64,000 nucleotides of DNA, from positions 42,740 through 106,739 of the forward strand of contig NZ_CAJATU010000070.1 of NCBI RefSeq assembly GCF_903944925.1, read 5' to 3'. Both the position numbers and the translations under genes were made by a program. The first letter of the stretch is position 1; every line of letters begins with the position of its first letter. Under the pieces are notes generated by a model, which searched no databases, was not told the DNA's origin, and worked only from the letters and a program-made list of their open reading frames with translations. Source of the stretch: an uncultured Rhodopila sp. Lineage in GTDB: Bacteria > Pseudomonadota > Alphaproteobacteria > Acetobacterales > Acetobacteraceae. Positions 47,377 through 57,866 of the stretch are shown here, piece by piece.

Positions 47377-48093
47377 ATGACTATTCATGGCCCCCTGCAC
47401 GCCTGCATCTTCGATGTTGACGGCGTCCTGCTCGCCTCACCGCATGAACGGGCGTGGCGCGAATCGTTGCGCGGCTTCGCCGATCCGGATCGTTTCACTA
47501 CTGCGATGTATCAGGCCGTGGTGGCGGGCAAGCCGCGCATGAGCGGTGCCCGCGCCGCGCTGGAGGCGCTCGGGGTTCCGGACGCCGCGCAACAGGCGGT
47601 GGCCTATGCCGAGCGCAAGCAGACGCTGTTAGAGGATTTGATCAGACAGGAGGGCGTCCCGGCCTTCCCCGACGCGCTGCGATTTGTGCAGGCCCTGCTC
47701 GGCCTCGGATGGCGCATCGCCGCGGCGTCGTCGTCCAAGAACGCCAACGAAATGATGCAGTCGGTCCGCCTGGACTCCGGCCAAAGCCTGTTCGACGTCT
47801 TCAGCGCCAATGTGTGCGGACGCGACCTGCCGCGCGGCAAGCCCGACCCGGCGATCTTCCTGCTGGCAGCGCAGGACCTGGGCATTCCGCCGGAGCATTG
47901 CTTCGTTGCGGAGGACGCACCGGTTGGCATTGAAGCCGCCGTGGCAGGAAAAATGGCCGCACTCGGCATCGCGCGGAACGATGATGCCGCCTCCCTAAGC
48001 GCCGCCGGGGCGGATACGGTGGTGACAAGCTTCGACGAAATCGCAATAGACGCGCTGGCCGATGGACGGCTTCGCGTGCGGGGACAGGACTGA
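47377..48093 (+). CDS. pgmB: HAD-family beta-phosphoglucomutase-like protein
   Basis: 238 residues. HAD motif I is IFDVDGVLLASPHERAWRE, the Ser/Thr of motif II is in AAASSSKNAN, motif III is DLPRGKPDPAIFL and motif IV is FVAEDAPVGIEAAVAGKM. Beta-phosphoglucomutase converts beta-glucose 1-phosphate to glucose 6-phosphate. The stop shares a base with the GH65 start (TGATGG), so the pair is a phosphorolytic disaccharide module. A trehalose or other HAD phosphatase is less likely given this partner. Confidence 0.85.
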   Translation: MTIHGPLHACIFDVDGVLLASPHERAWRESLRGFADPDRFTTAMYQAVVAGKPRMSGARAALEALGVPDAAQQAVAYAERKQTLLEDLIRQEGVPAFPDALRFVQALLGLGWRIAAASSSKNANEMMQSVRLDSGQSLFDVFSANVCGRDLPRGKPDPAIFLLAAQDLGIPPEHCFVAEDAPVGIEAAVAGKMAALGIARNDDAASLSAAGADTVVTSFDEIAIDALADGRLRVRGQD

Positions 48094-50348
48094 TGGAGCG
48101 CATACTCAAGCCGACAGCCGACGACACCTGGTTGTTCGGGATGGATTCGTCGGGGGGACAGGTCTCGGGGTCGCGTTTCGCGATCAGCAACGGCTTCCTC
48201 GGCACGTTCGACGCCGCCGTGGCGTCTGCGGGCGACCCCGTCGCGGTGCCGACGCGGACCTATGTCGCGGGCCTGTTCGACGCCGTCGGCCCCGACGGCA
48301 GCATGACCGCGCTGATCCCCGCCGCCGATTGGCTGCGGCTGCATATTTCCATTGCCGGCACGCCGCTGGTTCGGCAGCCGTTTCAGCGCACCGTGCTGGA
48401 TGTCAGCCGGGGCGTGCTGATGACCGAAACGCGGGCCGGGTCGCTGCTGGAGCGTGGCCTGCGGCTGGTGTCGTTGCATGATCCCTCCGTCGGCCTGCAA
48501 CTGATCGAGCTCGGGATCGATGAGGCTGGCCTGGAGGTGACACTGGAAGCCTCGGTCGACCTATCGGCGCTGGACCTGGAGCCGCAGCGAATCGAGCACG
48601 ATTTGGGGGTGTGGCGGACCCGGCACTCGGGCCAGGCCCTGGCCATGGCGGTCGCGGCGGCGCTGGAGATCGACGGCGCCGATCGCACCGCCGCGACGCC
48701 CGCGCCGCTGACATGGTCTTGGAGCTGGACCTCGCGGGCCGGCCAGGTGGTGCGGTTCCGGCGCGCCGCCGCCTTCGTGCGCAGCGATGCCGCGCATTTC
48801 GATCCCGGCGTCAAGGCTCGCGATACGCTCAACCATATCCGGCGTATCGGCTGGCGCTCGGTCGTCGAGGCGCACGAGGCTGCCTGGGCGAGTCGCTGGC
48901 ACAGCAGCGATGTGCAGATCGCGGGCGACGCGGAAGCCCAGCGAGCGATACGGTTCGCCGCCTATCACCTGAACAGCGCCGCCAATCCGGCGGATGAGCG
49001 CGTCTCCATCGGCGCGCGGTCGCTGACCGGCGAGGGCTATCATGGCCACGTCTTCTGGGACACCGAGATCTTCCTGCTGCCGTTCTATATCCTGACCTGG
49101 CCTGAAGCGGCCCGGTCCTTGCTGCTGTATCGCTTCCACACCCTCGACGGGGCACGGGCCAAGGCCGCGCGGATGGGCTGGCGCGGCGCGCTGTATGCCT
49201 GGGAATCGGCACTGACCGGCGCGGAAATGACGCCGGAGCACCTGAAGGACCAGGACGGCAACTGGGTTGAGGTGCTGTGCGGCACGCAGGAGCAGCACAT
49301 CAGCGCGGACATCGCCTACGCTGTCTGGCAGTATTGGCGGACCACCGGAGACGATCGCTTCCTGCTGGAAGCCGGGGCGGAGATCCTGCTGGAAACGGCA
49401 CGTTTCTGGGCCAGTCGCGCAGTGCCGGAGGCGGATGGGTATTGCCATATCCGGGGGGTCATCGGACCGGACGAGAACCACGAACACATCGACGACAACG
49501 CCTTCACCAATGTCATGGCGCGTTGGAACATCCGCCGCGCGCTGGAAGCAGCCGAGATGCTACAGCAGCGTTGGCCGCAGCATTGGTCCGGCCTGTCCGG
49601 GCGGCTGGGCATCAATGAAGCGGAACTGCGCGAATGGTCCGGCGTGGCCGAGAGAATTTTTACCGGTTTCGATGCCAAGACCGGGATGTACGAGCAGTTC
49701 AGCGGCTTTTTCGATCTCGAGGACATCGACCTGGCGCCTTTCACCGACAGAACGGACCCGGTCGAGGTGCAACTGGGGCAGGAGCGGACGCAAAATGCTC
49801 AAATTGCCAAGCAGGCCGACGTTGTGGCGCTGCTGGCGCTGCTGCCGGAGGCGTTTCCGGGGGACTCGGGGCTGCGGAATTTCCGGTATTACGAACCGCG
49901 CTGCAGTCACCGCAGTTCGCTGAGTCCGGCGATGCACGGCCTCGTCGCCGCCCGGTACGGCGATACCGGGATGGCGATGCGCTTCTTCCGGCAGACCGCC
50001 GCGATCGATCTGGCCGATCGGCCCGGTCCGGTGGATGAGGGCGTGCATATCGCGGCGCTCGGGGGGATCTGGATGCTCGCGGTATTCGGCTTCGCCGGGC
50101 TGTCGGTGCGGGAGGATGGCATCGCGCTGGACCCGCGGTTGCCGGAAGGCTGGGACAGCATCGCGTTCAGGGTCCAGTGGCGCGGCCGCTGCCTTTACGT
50201 CGGCGCGCACCGGCGTAGCGGGGTGGTCGAGGCAACGCTGGAGGAGGGCGAGCCGATGATCGTGACCATCGGCGGCGAGCGGCGTGAGATCAGCCGCGAT
50301 CAGGGGTTGAGTATGCGTATCGGGTCTAACCGTCATAGCCGGGCGTAG
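48093..50348 (+). CDS. Glycoside hydrolase family 65 phosphorylase
   Basis: 751 residues, the normal size for maltose, trehalose or kojibiose phosphorylase. The (alpha/alpha)6 barrel holds GYHGHVFWDTEIFLLPFY, KDQDGNWVEV and HISADIAYAVWQYW. The general acid lies in IGPDENHEHIDDNAFTN (Glu at about 461), followed by CSHRSSLSPAMHG, the phosphate-binding region. Coupling to the HAD mutase means the product is beta-glucose 1-phosphate. Which disaccharide is used cannot be read from sequence. No transporter adjoins it; the UgpB-like importer is 4 kb away. Confidence 0.93.
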   Translation: MERILKPTADDTWLFGMDSSGGQVSGSRFAISNGFLGTFDAAVASAGDPVAVPTRTYVAGLFDAVGPDGSMTALIPAADWLRLHISIAGTPLVRQPFQRTVLDVSRGVLMTETRAGSLLERGLRLVSLHDPSVGLQLIELGIDEAGLEVTLEASVDLSALDLEPQRIEHDLGVWRTRHSGQALAMAVAAALEIDGADRTAATPAPLTWSWSWTSRAGQVVRFRRAAAFVRSDAAHFDPGVKARDTLNHIRRIGWRSVVEAHEAAWASRWHSSDVQIAGDAEAQRAIRFAAYHLNSAANPADERVSIGARSLTGEGYHGHVFWDTEIFLLPFYILTWPEAARSLLLYRFHTLDGARAKAARMGWRGALYAWESALTGAEMTPEHLKDQDGNWVEVLCGTQEQHISADIAYAVWQYWRTTGDDRFLLEAGAEILLETARFWASRAVPEADGYCHIRGVIGPDENHEHIDDNAFTNVMARWNIRRALEAAEMLQQRWPQHWSGLSGRLGINEAELREWSGVAERIFTGFDAKTGMYEQFSGFFDLEDIDLAPFTDRTDPVEVQLGQERTQNAQIAKQADVVALLALLPEAFPGDSGLRNFRYYEPRCSHRSSLSPAMHGLVAARYGDTGMAMRFFRQTAAIDLADRPGPVDEGVHIAALGGIWMLAVFGFAGLSVREDGIALDPRLPEGWDSIAFRVQWRGRCLYVGAHRRSGVVEATLEEGEPMIVTIGGERREISRDQGLSMRIGSNRHSRA

Positions 50349-50405
50349 TCCCGGCTATCCCGCTTCGACGGTGGTGAGAAGATGGCCGGGACGCGCCCGG
50401 CCATC
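50335..50405. repeat. Two tandem palindromes between convergent genes
   Basis: ATAGCCGGG (50335-50343) pairs with CCCGGCTAT (50350-50358), and GATGGCCGGG (50381-50390) pairs with CCCGGCCATC (50396-50405). Both belong to the GGCCGGG/CCCGGCC family. The first overlaps the last codons of the GH65 gene and the second lies 6 nt past the stop of the response-regulator gene. They could end transcription from both sides. Confidence 0.68.
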
Positions 50406-50411
50406 ACGCTG

Positions 50412-51149
50412 TCAGGCGTGCACCGCGGCAGGAACCCGCGCGGCCGGGATACCTTCCGGGTCGAGCCGATACCCTCCGCCCTCGGTCACCAGCAGCCGGG
50501 CGTTCGCCGGATCAGGCTCAATCTTCTGGCGAAGACGATAGATGTGCGTTTCCAGCGTATGCGTGGTCACCGCGGCGTTATAGCCCCACACCTCGTTCAG
50601 GAGGACCTGCCGTGCCACGGAACGGGTTCCGGCGCGGTACAGGAACTTCAGGATCGCCGCCTCTTTCTCCGTCAGGCGGATGCGGCGATTCTTCGCCGGT
50701 TCCTGCAGCAGCTTGGCGGCCGGGCGGAAGGTGTACGGCCCGATGGTGAAAACCGCATCCTCGCTGTTTTCGAAAATCCGCAACTGCGCGCGCAGGCGCG
50801 CCAGCAGCACGGCCAGCTTGAACGGCTTGGCGATATAGTCGTTGGCGCCGCAATCCAGCCCCTTGACCACATCGTTCTCGCCGTCGAGGCCGGTCAGCAT
50901 GATGATGGGCATGCGCTGACCCTGCTTGCGCAGCTTGGCGCACAGGTCGCGGCCATCGCCATCCGGCAGGCCGACGTCAAGAATGACCGCGTCGAACCGC
51001 GCATCCTTGGATGCCAGCCGCGACTCGGCCTCTTGCACCGATGCTGCCTCTGTCGCCACGAACTCCCCGTCGACGGCCAACTGGTCGACCAGGGTTTCGC
51101 GCAGAGCATCGTCGTCATCAACGATCAGGACGGGGCGTTCTGCCGACAT
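50412..51149 (-). CDS. OmpR/PhoB-type response regulator
   Basis: 245 residues. The receiver domain has VLIVDDDDALRETL (acidic pocket), the phospho-acceptor Asp in AVILDVGLPDGDGR, IIMLTG and KPFKLAVLLARL (Lys). After a linker comes a winged-helix domain: RIRLTEKEAAILKFLYRAG, SVARQVLLNEVWGYN and LETHIYRLRQKIE. It should bind DNA when phosphorylated. No histidine-kinase gene is adjacent, so it is an orphan regulator. Its targets are unknown. Confidence 0.93.
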   Translation of the reverse strand: MSAERPVLIVDDDDALRETLVDQLAVDGEFVATEAASVQEAESRLASKDARFDAVILDVGLPDGDGRDLCAKLRKQGQRMPIIMLTGLDGENDVVKGLDCGANDYIAKPFKLAVLLARLRAQLRIFENSEDAVFTIGPYTFRPAAKLLQEPAKNRRIRLTEKEAAILKFLYRAGTRSVARQVLLNEVWGYNAAVTTHTLETHIYRLRQKIEPDPANARLLVTEGGGYRLDPEGIPAARVPAAVHA

Positions 51150-51506
51150 ACGCTAATTCCTCTTTGTCAGTTTTGAACGTGGCCGGGTTTCTGCCCGCGT
51201 TCTGATTGGCTTTTGGAAGGCGACATCACTCTATACGTTCCCGAAAGAGGACGAAATCGTGTACGTCCCCGATATCAAGCTCAATCTAATCACAAAATAG
51301 CGCGCCCAGAGGGCGAGGAGCCGAGTCAAAACGCTGTCTCGGCTCATTCATACCACCTATATAGGTAAGCGTGATGTGCAATCATCGCTTGGCGAAGCGA
51401 TTTTCAGCTTGAAGGTTGATAGTGGCGGCAATTTGGCCTCAATGTTACTCGATTTTGCAGCGTCCGCGATTGGAATCGCGTGCCACAACACAACCTTCGG
51501 CCAGTA
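51150..51506. other. Intergenic region with a hairpin, 357 bp
   Basis: Between the divergent regulator and ribA there is no convincing ORF. GAGCCGAG (51318-51325) and CTCGGCTC (51338-51345) form an 8-bp stem with a 12-nt loop. It is AT-richer than surrounding genes, so both promoters probably lie here. I looked for an FMN riboswitch ahead of ribA and did not find its conserved core. Confidence 0.5.
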
Positions 51507-52628
51507 ATGTCCGCTGATACCGCAACCGCCGCACGCGTCAGGCTGCGCCTCCGGCAGATCCATCGCGGGGCATCGGACCTGCGCCGCGGTGTTCCCGTCA
51601 TCCTGGGCGGAGCGGCGCCGCTGCTGATCATGGCGGCGGAGACGGCTGGCGCCGACGGTCTCGCCGAACTTGAAAGCGTGTCGGGAAACGAGATCATGCT
51701 GATCCTCGCCCCTACCCGGGCAGCCGCCATCCTGCGTGCACCGATGCCGGCGCAGGCCGGGGCTGTCGCTGTCAAGCTGCCGCCATCGCTGCGCAAAATT
51801 GATGTTTTTCAATCGATTGTTGACCCAACCGCGGCGCAGCCTCCGGTTCAGGAAGCGATGGTGATCGCCGCCGAACCCCCGGCCGCCGCCGCCGCCCTGG
51901 GACTCGCCAAGATCGGCCGGCTGCTGCCGGCGGTGGTAGCGGTAGCTTTGCCGGACGGCTCCGCGACCCGGCTGGCAGGGCACGGGATCATCGAGGTTCC
52001 GGCCTCCGAAGTGCTGGACTACGCCAGCGATGAGGTCGCCGGACTGCGCCGGATCGTCTCGGCGCACGTGCCGCTGAACGGCGCACCCGACAGTCACGTG
52101 GTTGCATTCCGCACCGAGGGTTCGGCGATCGAGCATCTAGCAATTGTGATCGGGCGCCCGCAGGACCATGCGGCGCCGCTGGTGCGAATCCATTCGGAAT
52201 GCTTCACCGGAGACCTGCTCGGCAGCCTGCGCTGCGACTGCGGCGAACAGCTCCGGGGGGCAATCGCTCGCATGGCCGAGGACGGCACCGGCATTCTGCT
52301 GTACTTGGCACAGGAAGGGCGGGGAATTGGGCTTATCAACAAGTTGCGCGCCTATGAGCTGCAGGATCGCGGGTTGGATACGATGGACGCCAACCGGGTG
52401 CTCGGCTGGGGCGCCGATGAGCGCAATTTCCTCGTCGGCGCGGCGATGCTGCAGATCATGGGCATCCGGCGGGTGCGTTTGCTGACCAATAATCCCGACA
52501 AGCTGGAGGCGATGGAGGCCTGCGGCATCGAAGTGGCGGGGCGGGAGCCGCATCTGTTTGCCGCCAACGGCGTTAATGATGAGTATCTTGCCACCAAGGC
52601 GTCCCGCTTCGGTCATATGCTTGACTAG
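51507..52628 (+). CDS. ribA: GTP cyclohydrolase II with N-terminal extension
   Basis: 373 residues from the ATG at 51507. The C-terminal 200 residues are RibA: VRIHSECFTGDLLGSLRCDCGEQL supplies the zinc cysteines, then YLAQEGRGIGLINKLRAY, DTMDAN and RVRLLTNNPDK. The N-terminal 165 residues (MSADTATAARVRLRLRQIHR...) lack the motifs of 3,4-dihydroxybutanone 4-phosphate synthase, so this is not a RibBA bifunctional enzyme. It starts riboflavin synthesis from GTP. Other rib genes except ribF are not in the window. Confidence 0.9.
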   Translation: MSADTATAARVRLRLRQIHRGASDLRRGVPVILGGAAPLLIMAAETAGADGLAELESVSGNEIMLILAPTRAAAILRAPMPAQAGAVAVKLPPSLRKIDVFQSIVDPTAAQPPVQEAMVIAAEPPAAAAALGLAKIGRLLPAVVAVALPDGSATRLAGHGIIEVPASEVLDYASDEVAGLRRIVSAHVPLNGAPDSHVVAFRTEGSAIEHLAIVIGRPQDHAAPLVRIHSECFTGDLLGSLRCDCGEQLRGAIARMAEDGTGILLYLAQEGRGIGLINKLRAYELQDRGLDTMDANRVLGWGADERNFLVGAAMLQIMGIRRVRLLTNNPDKLEAMEACGIEVAGREPHLFAANGVNDEYLATKASRFGHMLD

Positions 52629-52716
52629 AAGACCGGTGTACGGGTTCACCTGCCTTATCCTGGACCGGCCCCGCTGTTGCGGCTAAAGGTCTGAGCCACT
52701 TTCGCACGAGACCCCG

Positions 52717-52974
52717 ATGACACCGATCGAAGTCGACCGTCTGCAAACCTATCTGCGCAAGCTGTTCGGCAGCGAGCGAATCAAAGTGGTCTTGCCGCCG
52801 CGCAAGGGCCTCTCCATCGAGTTTTCCGTCAATGACGAGACCATCGGCACAGTGCACAAGGACGTCGACGACGGGGAGACATCGTATTCGATCCATCTGA
52901 CGGTGCTGGAGGAGGATCTGCCCGCGCCACGCCCCGCCGCCAAGACGGCCGCCGCTGCGCCGGGGCGGCGGTAG
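52717..52974 (+). CDS. DUF3126 family protein
   Basis: 85 residues. MTPIEVDRLQTYLRKLFGSERIKVVLPPRKGLSIEFSVNDETIGTVHKDVDDGETSYSIHLTVLEEDL is the conserved core of this short alphaproteobacterial family of unknown function, followed by an Ala-rich tail. No signal or membrane segment. It ends 12 nt before a palindrome that could terminate it. Confidence 0.85.
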   Translation: MTPIEVDRLQTYLRKLFGSERIKVVLPPRKGLSIEFSVNDETIGTVHKDVDDGETSYSIHLTVLEEDLPAPRPAAKTAAAAPGRR

Positions 52975-52985
52975 AGTTCCGCGAT

Positions 52986-53016
52986 CGTCATGGCCCGGAC
53001 AAGCCGCGCCATGACG
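52986..53016. terminator. Palindrome downstream of the DUF3126 gene
   Basis: CGTCATGGC (52986-52994) pairs with GCCATGACG (53008-53016) around a 13-nt loop. It is 12 nt past the DUF3126 stop and about 60 bp before tRNA-Gly. The arms belong to the GTCATGG/CCATGAC repeat family. There is no U-tract. Confidence 0.45.
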
Positions 53017-53077
53017 TGGATCGACTTCAAAGCCGTGATTGCTTATCACGCGGCCTGCCGTTAGTTTCCGCACCAAC

Positions 53078-53151
53078 GCGGGTGTAGCTCAATGGTAGAG
53101 TCCCAGCCTTCCAAGCTGGCTGTGCGGGTTCGATTCCCGTCACCCGCTCCA
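53078..53151 (+). tRNA. tRNA-Gly, anticodon UCC
   Basis: A 74-nt cloverleaf. The acceptor GCGGGTG (53078-53084) pairs with CACCCGC (53141-53147). The D-arm is GTAGCTCAATGGTAGAG, the anticodon loop CTTCCAA gives UCC (glycine) between CCAGC and GCTGG, the T-loop is GGTTCGATTCC and the 3' CCA is encoded. The D-loop is short, as is usual for tRNA-Gly. Confidence 0.96.
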
Positions 53152-53204
53152 AACCACCCTTCTCTGATTTGACACACCGACTCGCCCGCCGCATCTTGCG
53201 GAAT

Positions 53205-53311
53205 TGCCGAGGGGTGTCCCGCCGACGGGGCTGAGATATCGCGTAAAGCCGGATTAACCGGCGGTGCGATGACCCTTTAACCTGAACCGGGTCATGCCGG
53301 CGGAGGGACGG
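53205..53311 (+). promoter_or_regulatory. TPP riboswitch (THI element)
   Basis: The THI-box core is present in order: GGGGTGTCCC near 53211, GGGGCTGAGAT near 53227, GATGACCC, then CCTGAACCGGGTCATGCCGG near 53281, ending with GGAGGGACG. The P1 stem is formed by CCGAGGGG-type and the closing GGAGGGACGG region. It lies 70 bp before thiC and 55 bp after tRNA-Gly. Binding of thiamine pyrophosphate normally shuts off thiC expression. Confidence 0.93.
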
Positions 53312-53331
53312 GTCGTCATCGTGGGACCTGA

Positions 53332-55212
<1,881 letters not shown>

Positions 55213-55225
55213 ACGCTGCCAGGTA

Positions 55226-55255
55226 TGCCTCCGGTCCGTTACTGGACCGGAGGCA
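55226..55255. terminator. Strong bidirectional hairpin between thiC and psd
   Basis: TGCCTCCGGTCC (55226-55237) and GGACCGGAGGCA (55244-55255) form a perfect 12-bp stem with a 6-nt loop. It is 13 nt past the thiC stop and overlaps the last codons of psd on the other strand. No long U-tract is visible, but the stem is stable enough to separate the convergent transcripts. Confidence 0.75.
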
Positions 55256-56099
55256 CCCCGATTTGCATCAGCGGCTGGCCGACGCGAATCATCGTGCCTT
55301 GAGCGATGCCGTCGCACAGTCGGAAACCGGCGGATGCGAACACGAGGATCGTCGATCCGTGTTCGAACCAGCCCATCTCCTCGCCCTTATGCAGCGACAC
55401 GTCGCAGGGAAACTGCCGTCGCCCGCTATCGCGGCGGTCAATGGGCATTTCCAGGAATCGCAGCCGGATGCCGGCCACCAGGATCGCGGCAACGGCGACC
55501 AACGTTACGGGTTGTCCGCTGCCGGCCAGGGTTGTTTGAATCATCGCCCGCTCGTTTTTGCAGAACAACTTTTCGACGCGCTTGAGGGCGATCGGATTGA
55601 CGTTCCATGTATCGCCGCCGATATGGGTGACCGACTCGACCCGGCAGTCATGCGGCGCGTGGAAGCGATGATACATGCTCGATGTCAGCCGCAGCGTGAC
55701 ATAGCAGCCGTCCCGGAAGAGCGCCGCCTGGTCATCATCGCCCAGCAACTCGTCCAGGGGATAGGGAAAGCCCTTTACCTGAAGCACCTGGCCATCTTCC
55801 ACCCTCCCCGCCGCCCCGACGATCGCATCGCAGGGGCTGACCAGAACCGCCGGGTCCGTGTCTATCGGCCGGGCGCCCTCCTGCAAGCGGCGGGTGAAGC
55901 AGTCGTGCATGCTGCGGAAACGTGTCTCCCGCGCATCGCGCAGATCCAAATCGGCGAAGAAACGCCAACAGCCGATTGAGACATCGCGCACCAGCGGATT
56001 TTCGATCTTGCTGAACCAGCCGACGAAGCGGGTGGCCAACCGGCGCGGAATCCGGTTGGTGACGAGGAAGTTCAGATCCTCCTGCTGCACAATCTTCAT
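55239..56099 (-). CDS. psd: Phosphatidylserine decarboxylase proenzyme
   Basis: 286 residues from the ATG at 56099 (a start seven codons earlier is possible). The catalytic His region is MYHRFHAPHDCRVESVTHIGG, with VNPIALKRVEKLFCKNERA following. The self-cleavage GST motif is in WFEHGSTILVFA (Gly-Ser near 248-249), which makes the pyruvoyl group. It converts phosphatidylserine to phosphatidylethanolamine. It is divergent from the aminotransferase gene with a 66-bp gap. The usual neighbour pssA is not present. Confidence 0.93.
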   Translation of the reverse strand: MKIVQQEDLNFLVTNRIPRRLATRFVGWFSKIENPLVRDVSIGCWRFFADLDLRDARETRFRSMHDCFTRRLQEGARPIDTDPAVLVSPCDAIVGAAGRVEDGQVLQVKGFPYPLDELLGDDDQAALFRDGCYVTLRLTSSMYHRFHAPHDCRVESVTHIGGDTWNVNPIALKRVEKLFCKNERAMIQTTLAGSGQPVTLVAVAAILVAGIRLRFLEMPIDRRDSGRRQFPCDVSLHKGEEMGWFEHGSTILVFASAGFRLCDGIAQGTMIRVGQPLMQIGVPPVQ

Positions 56100-56165
56100 T
56101 ATGGCTGAGCGCACAGTCATGGGATCAATCAGGTTTCCACGTTCGGCAAAGCGAAATCCACGCTC

Positions 56166-57866
56166 ATGTTCATACTACTATACGCTATCGGAGCCGCCGT
56201 TGCACTGGCGCTGCTGTCCGTCAAACTCCGGGCGCGGCTGAAACTGTCGCTGGCGAAACACCGGACGCTCACCGGGCACTCCCGCATGGCGCGGCGGGTT
56301 GCGGCGCTGATCCCGTTCTACGAGTACGACGACCATCGCTTCTTCCGCTGCGACAACCCGCCCGAGGACATCGCCGTTCGCCGCCGCGACGCCCTGGTGC
56401 AATTGTCCAGCCTGTATCGCGAGCGGTTCGCCGCCACGGCCGCGCTGACGGCGGAGGCGGCCGGCTCGATCAGCGACCTGCAATTCACCGCGGCCTATCG
56501 CGTCCCGTTTCAGTTCAGCAGTGTCGTTCGCAGGCATTTGCCGTCCGGATCTTTCGTTGCTTCGTCATCCGGGGTGACCATAACCGACCTGGACGGGAAC
56601 GTTTTTTACGACCTGACCGGATCGTACGGGGTGAACCTTTTCGGACATGATTTCTACAAGGACTGCATCGCCCGCGGCGCCGAACGCGTCAAGGATCTTG
56701 GGCCGGTGCTCGGGTCGTATCACCCGGCGGTCGCCTACAACGTCAGGCGCCTGCGCGACGTCTCGGGACAGGATGAGGTTTCGTTCCATATGTCCGGAAC
56801 GGAAGCCGTCATGCAGGCGGTCCGGCTGGCGCGCTATCACACCGGCAGGTCGCATCTTGTTCGTTTCTGCGGCGCGTATCACGGCTGGTGGGGCGACGTG
56901 CAGCCCGGCATCGGCAACCCGTCCCCGGCGAACGACACCTATACGCTTTCGGAAATGTCCGAACGCACCCTGGATGTGCTGCGCACGCGGCGCGACATCG
57001 CCTGCGTTCTGGTCAACCCGCTGCAGGCGCTGCACCCGAATGCCGGCGCGCCGTCGGATTCGTCGCTGGTGGACAGTTCCCGCAATGCCGGGTTCGATCG
57101 GGAGGCCTACACGCGCTGGCTGCAAGCGCTGCGCAGCGTCTGCGACGAGCGCAACATCGTGCTGATCTTCGACGAGGTCTTCGTCGGCTTCCGCCTGGCA
57201 CCCGGCGGCGCAACGGCATACTTCGGCGTCCGGCCGGATCTGGTCACTTACGGCAAGACGCTCGGCGGCGGCCTTCCCGTCGGTGTGCTCTGCGGCCGCC
57301 GCAGCCTCATGAAACGCTACCGGGCTGATCGCCCCGTCGATGTCTGTTTCGCGCGCGGGACGTTCAATTCGCATCCCTACGTCATGGGGGCGATGCAGGA
57401 GTTCCTGCAGCGCATCGAAACCCCCGAGATTCTCGACCTGTACCAGGATCTGGACCGCGTCTGGAACGGCCGGGCGGAACACCTGAACCGGCGCCTGAAG
57501 GCAGAAAACCTTCCCGTCGAGGTCGTCAATCTGTCGTCGATCTGGACCGTGTGCTACACGCGGCCGTCGCGCTACAATTGGCTGCTGCAATACTATCTTC
57601 GCGCCGAAGGCCTCGCGCTGAGCTGGGTCGGCACCGGGCGGCTGATCTTCAGCCTGAACTTCACGGAAGCCGATTTCGCGGCGGTCGCGGACCGGTTCGT
57701 CTCCGCCTGCCAGGCGATGCAGCGAGACGGCTGGTGGCGGCCGGAGGATGCCGCCGCCACCAACAAGTCGATCAAGCGCCGGATTCTGTTTGAGATGCTG
57801 ACCCATCGGCGCGCCGCGCGGCCGTCGCCTTTATCAGCTTCGCCGGTGAGCGGTAATACAGTCTGA
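56166..57866 (+). CDS. Membrane-anchored class III PLP aminotransferase
   Basis: 566 residues. The first 20 residues are a membrane helix (ILLYAIGAAVALALLSV), after which a basic loop and about 100 residues precede the catalytic fold, so it is longer than typical glutamate-1-semialdehyde aminomutases (about 430). Fold-type I motifs are DLTGSYGVNLFGHD, HMSGTEAVMQAVRLARYHTGR, FCGAYHGWWGD, LIFDEVFVGFR and YGKTLGGGLPVG with the PLP lysine at 364. The last 95 bp overlap the convergent membrane-protein gene. The amino acceptor is unknown; psd and pmtA nearby hint at a lipid or long-chain substrate. It could be an aminomutase rather than a transaminase. Confidence 0.88.
   Translation: MFILLYAIGAAVALALLSVKLRARLKLSLAKHRTLTGHSRMARRVAALIPFYEYDDHRFFRCDNPPEDIAVRRRDALVQLSSLYRERFAATAALTAEAAGSISDLQFTAAYRVPFQFSSVVRRHLPSGSFVASSSGVTITDLDGNVFYDLTGSYGVNLFGHDFYKDCIARGAERVKDLGPVLGSYHPAVAYNVRRLRDVSGQDEVSFHMSGTEAVMQAVRLARYHTGRSHLVRFCGAYHGWWGDVQPGIGNPSPANDTYTLSEMSERTLDVLRTRRDIACVLVNPLQALHPNAGAPSDSSLVDSSRNAGFDREAYTRWLQALRSVCDERNIVLIFDEVFVGFRLAPGGATAYFGVRPDLVTYGKTLGGGLPVGVLCGRRSLMKRYRADRPVDVCFARGTFNSHPYVMGAMQEFLQRIETPEILDLYQDLDRVWNGRAEHLNRRLKAENLPVEVVNLSSIWTVCYTRPSRYNWLLQYYLRAEGLALSWVGTGRLIFSLNFTEADFAAVADRFVSACQAMQRDGWWRPEDAAATNKSIKRRILFEMLTHRRAARPSPLSASPVSGNTV

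Noticed and set aside
51150..51506. FMN riboswitch before ribA
   Set aside because: The conserved AGGGGCGGGGTGAAATTCCC-like core was not found; only a simple hairpin is present.
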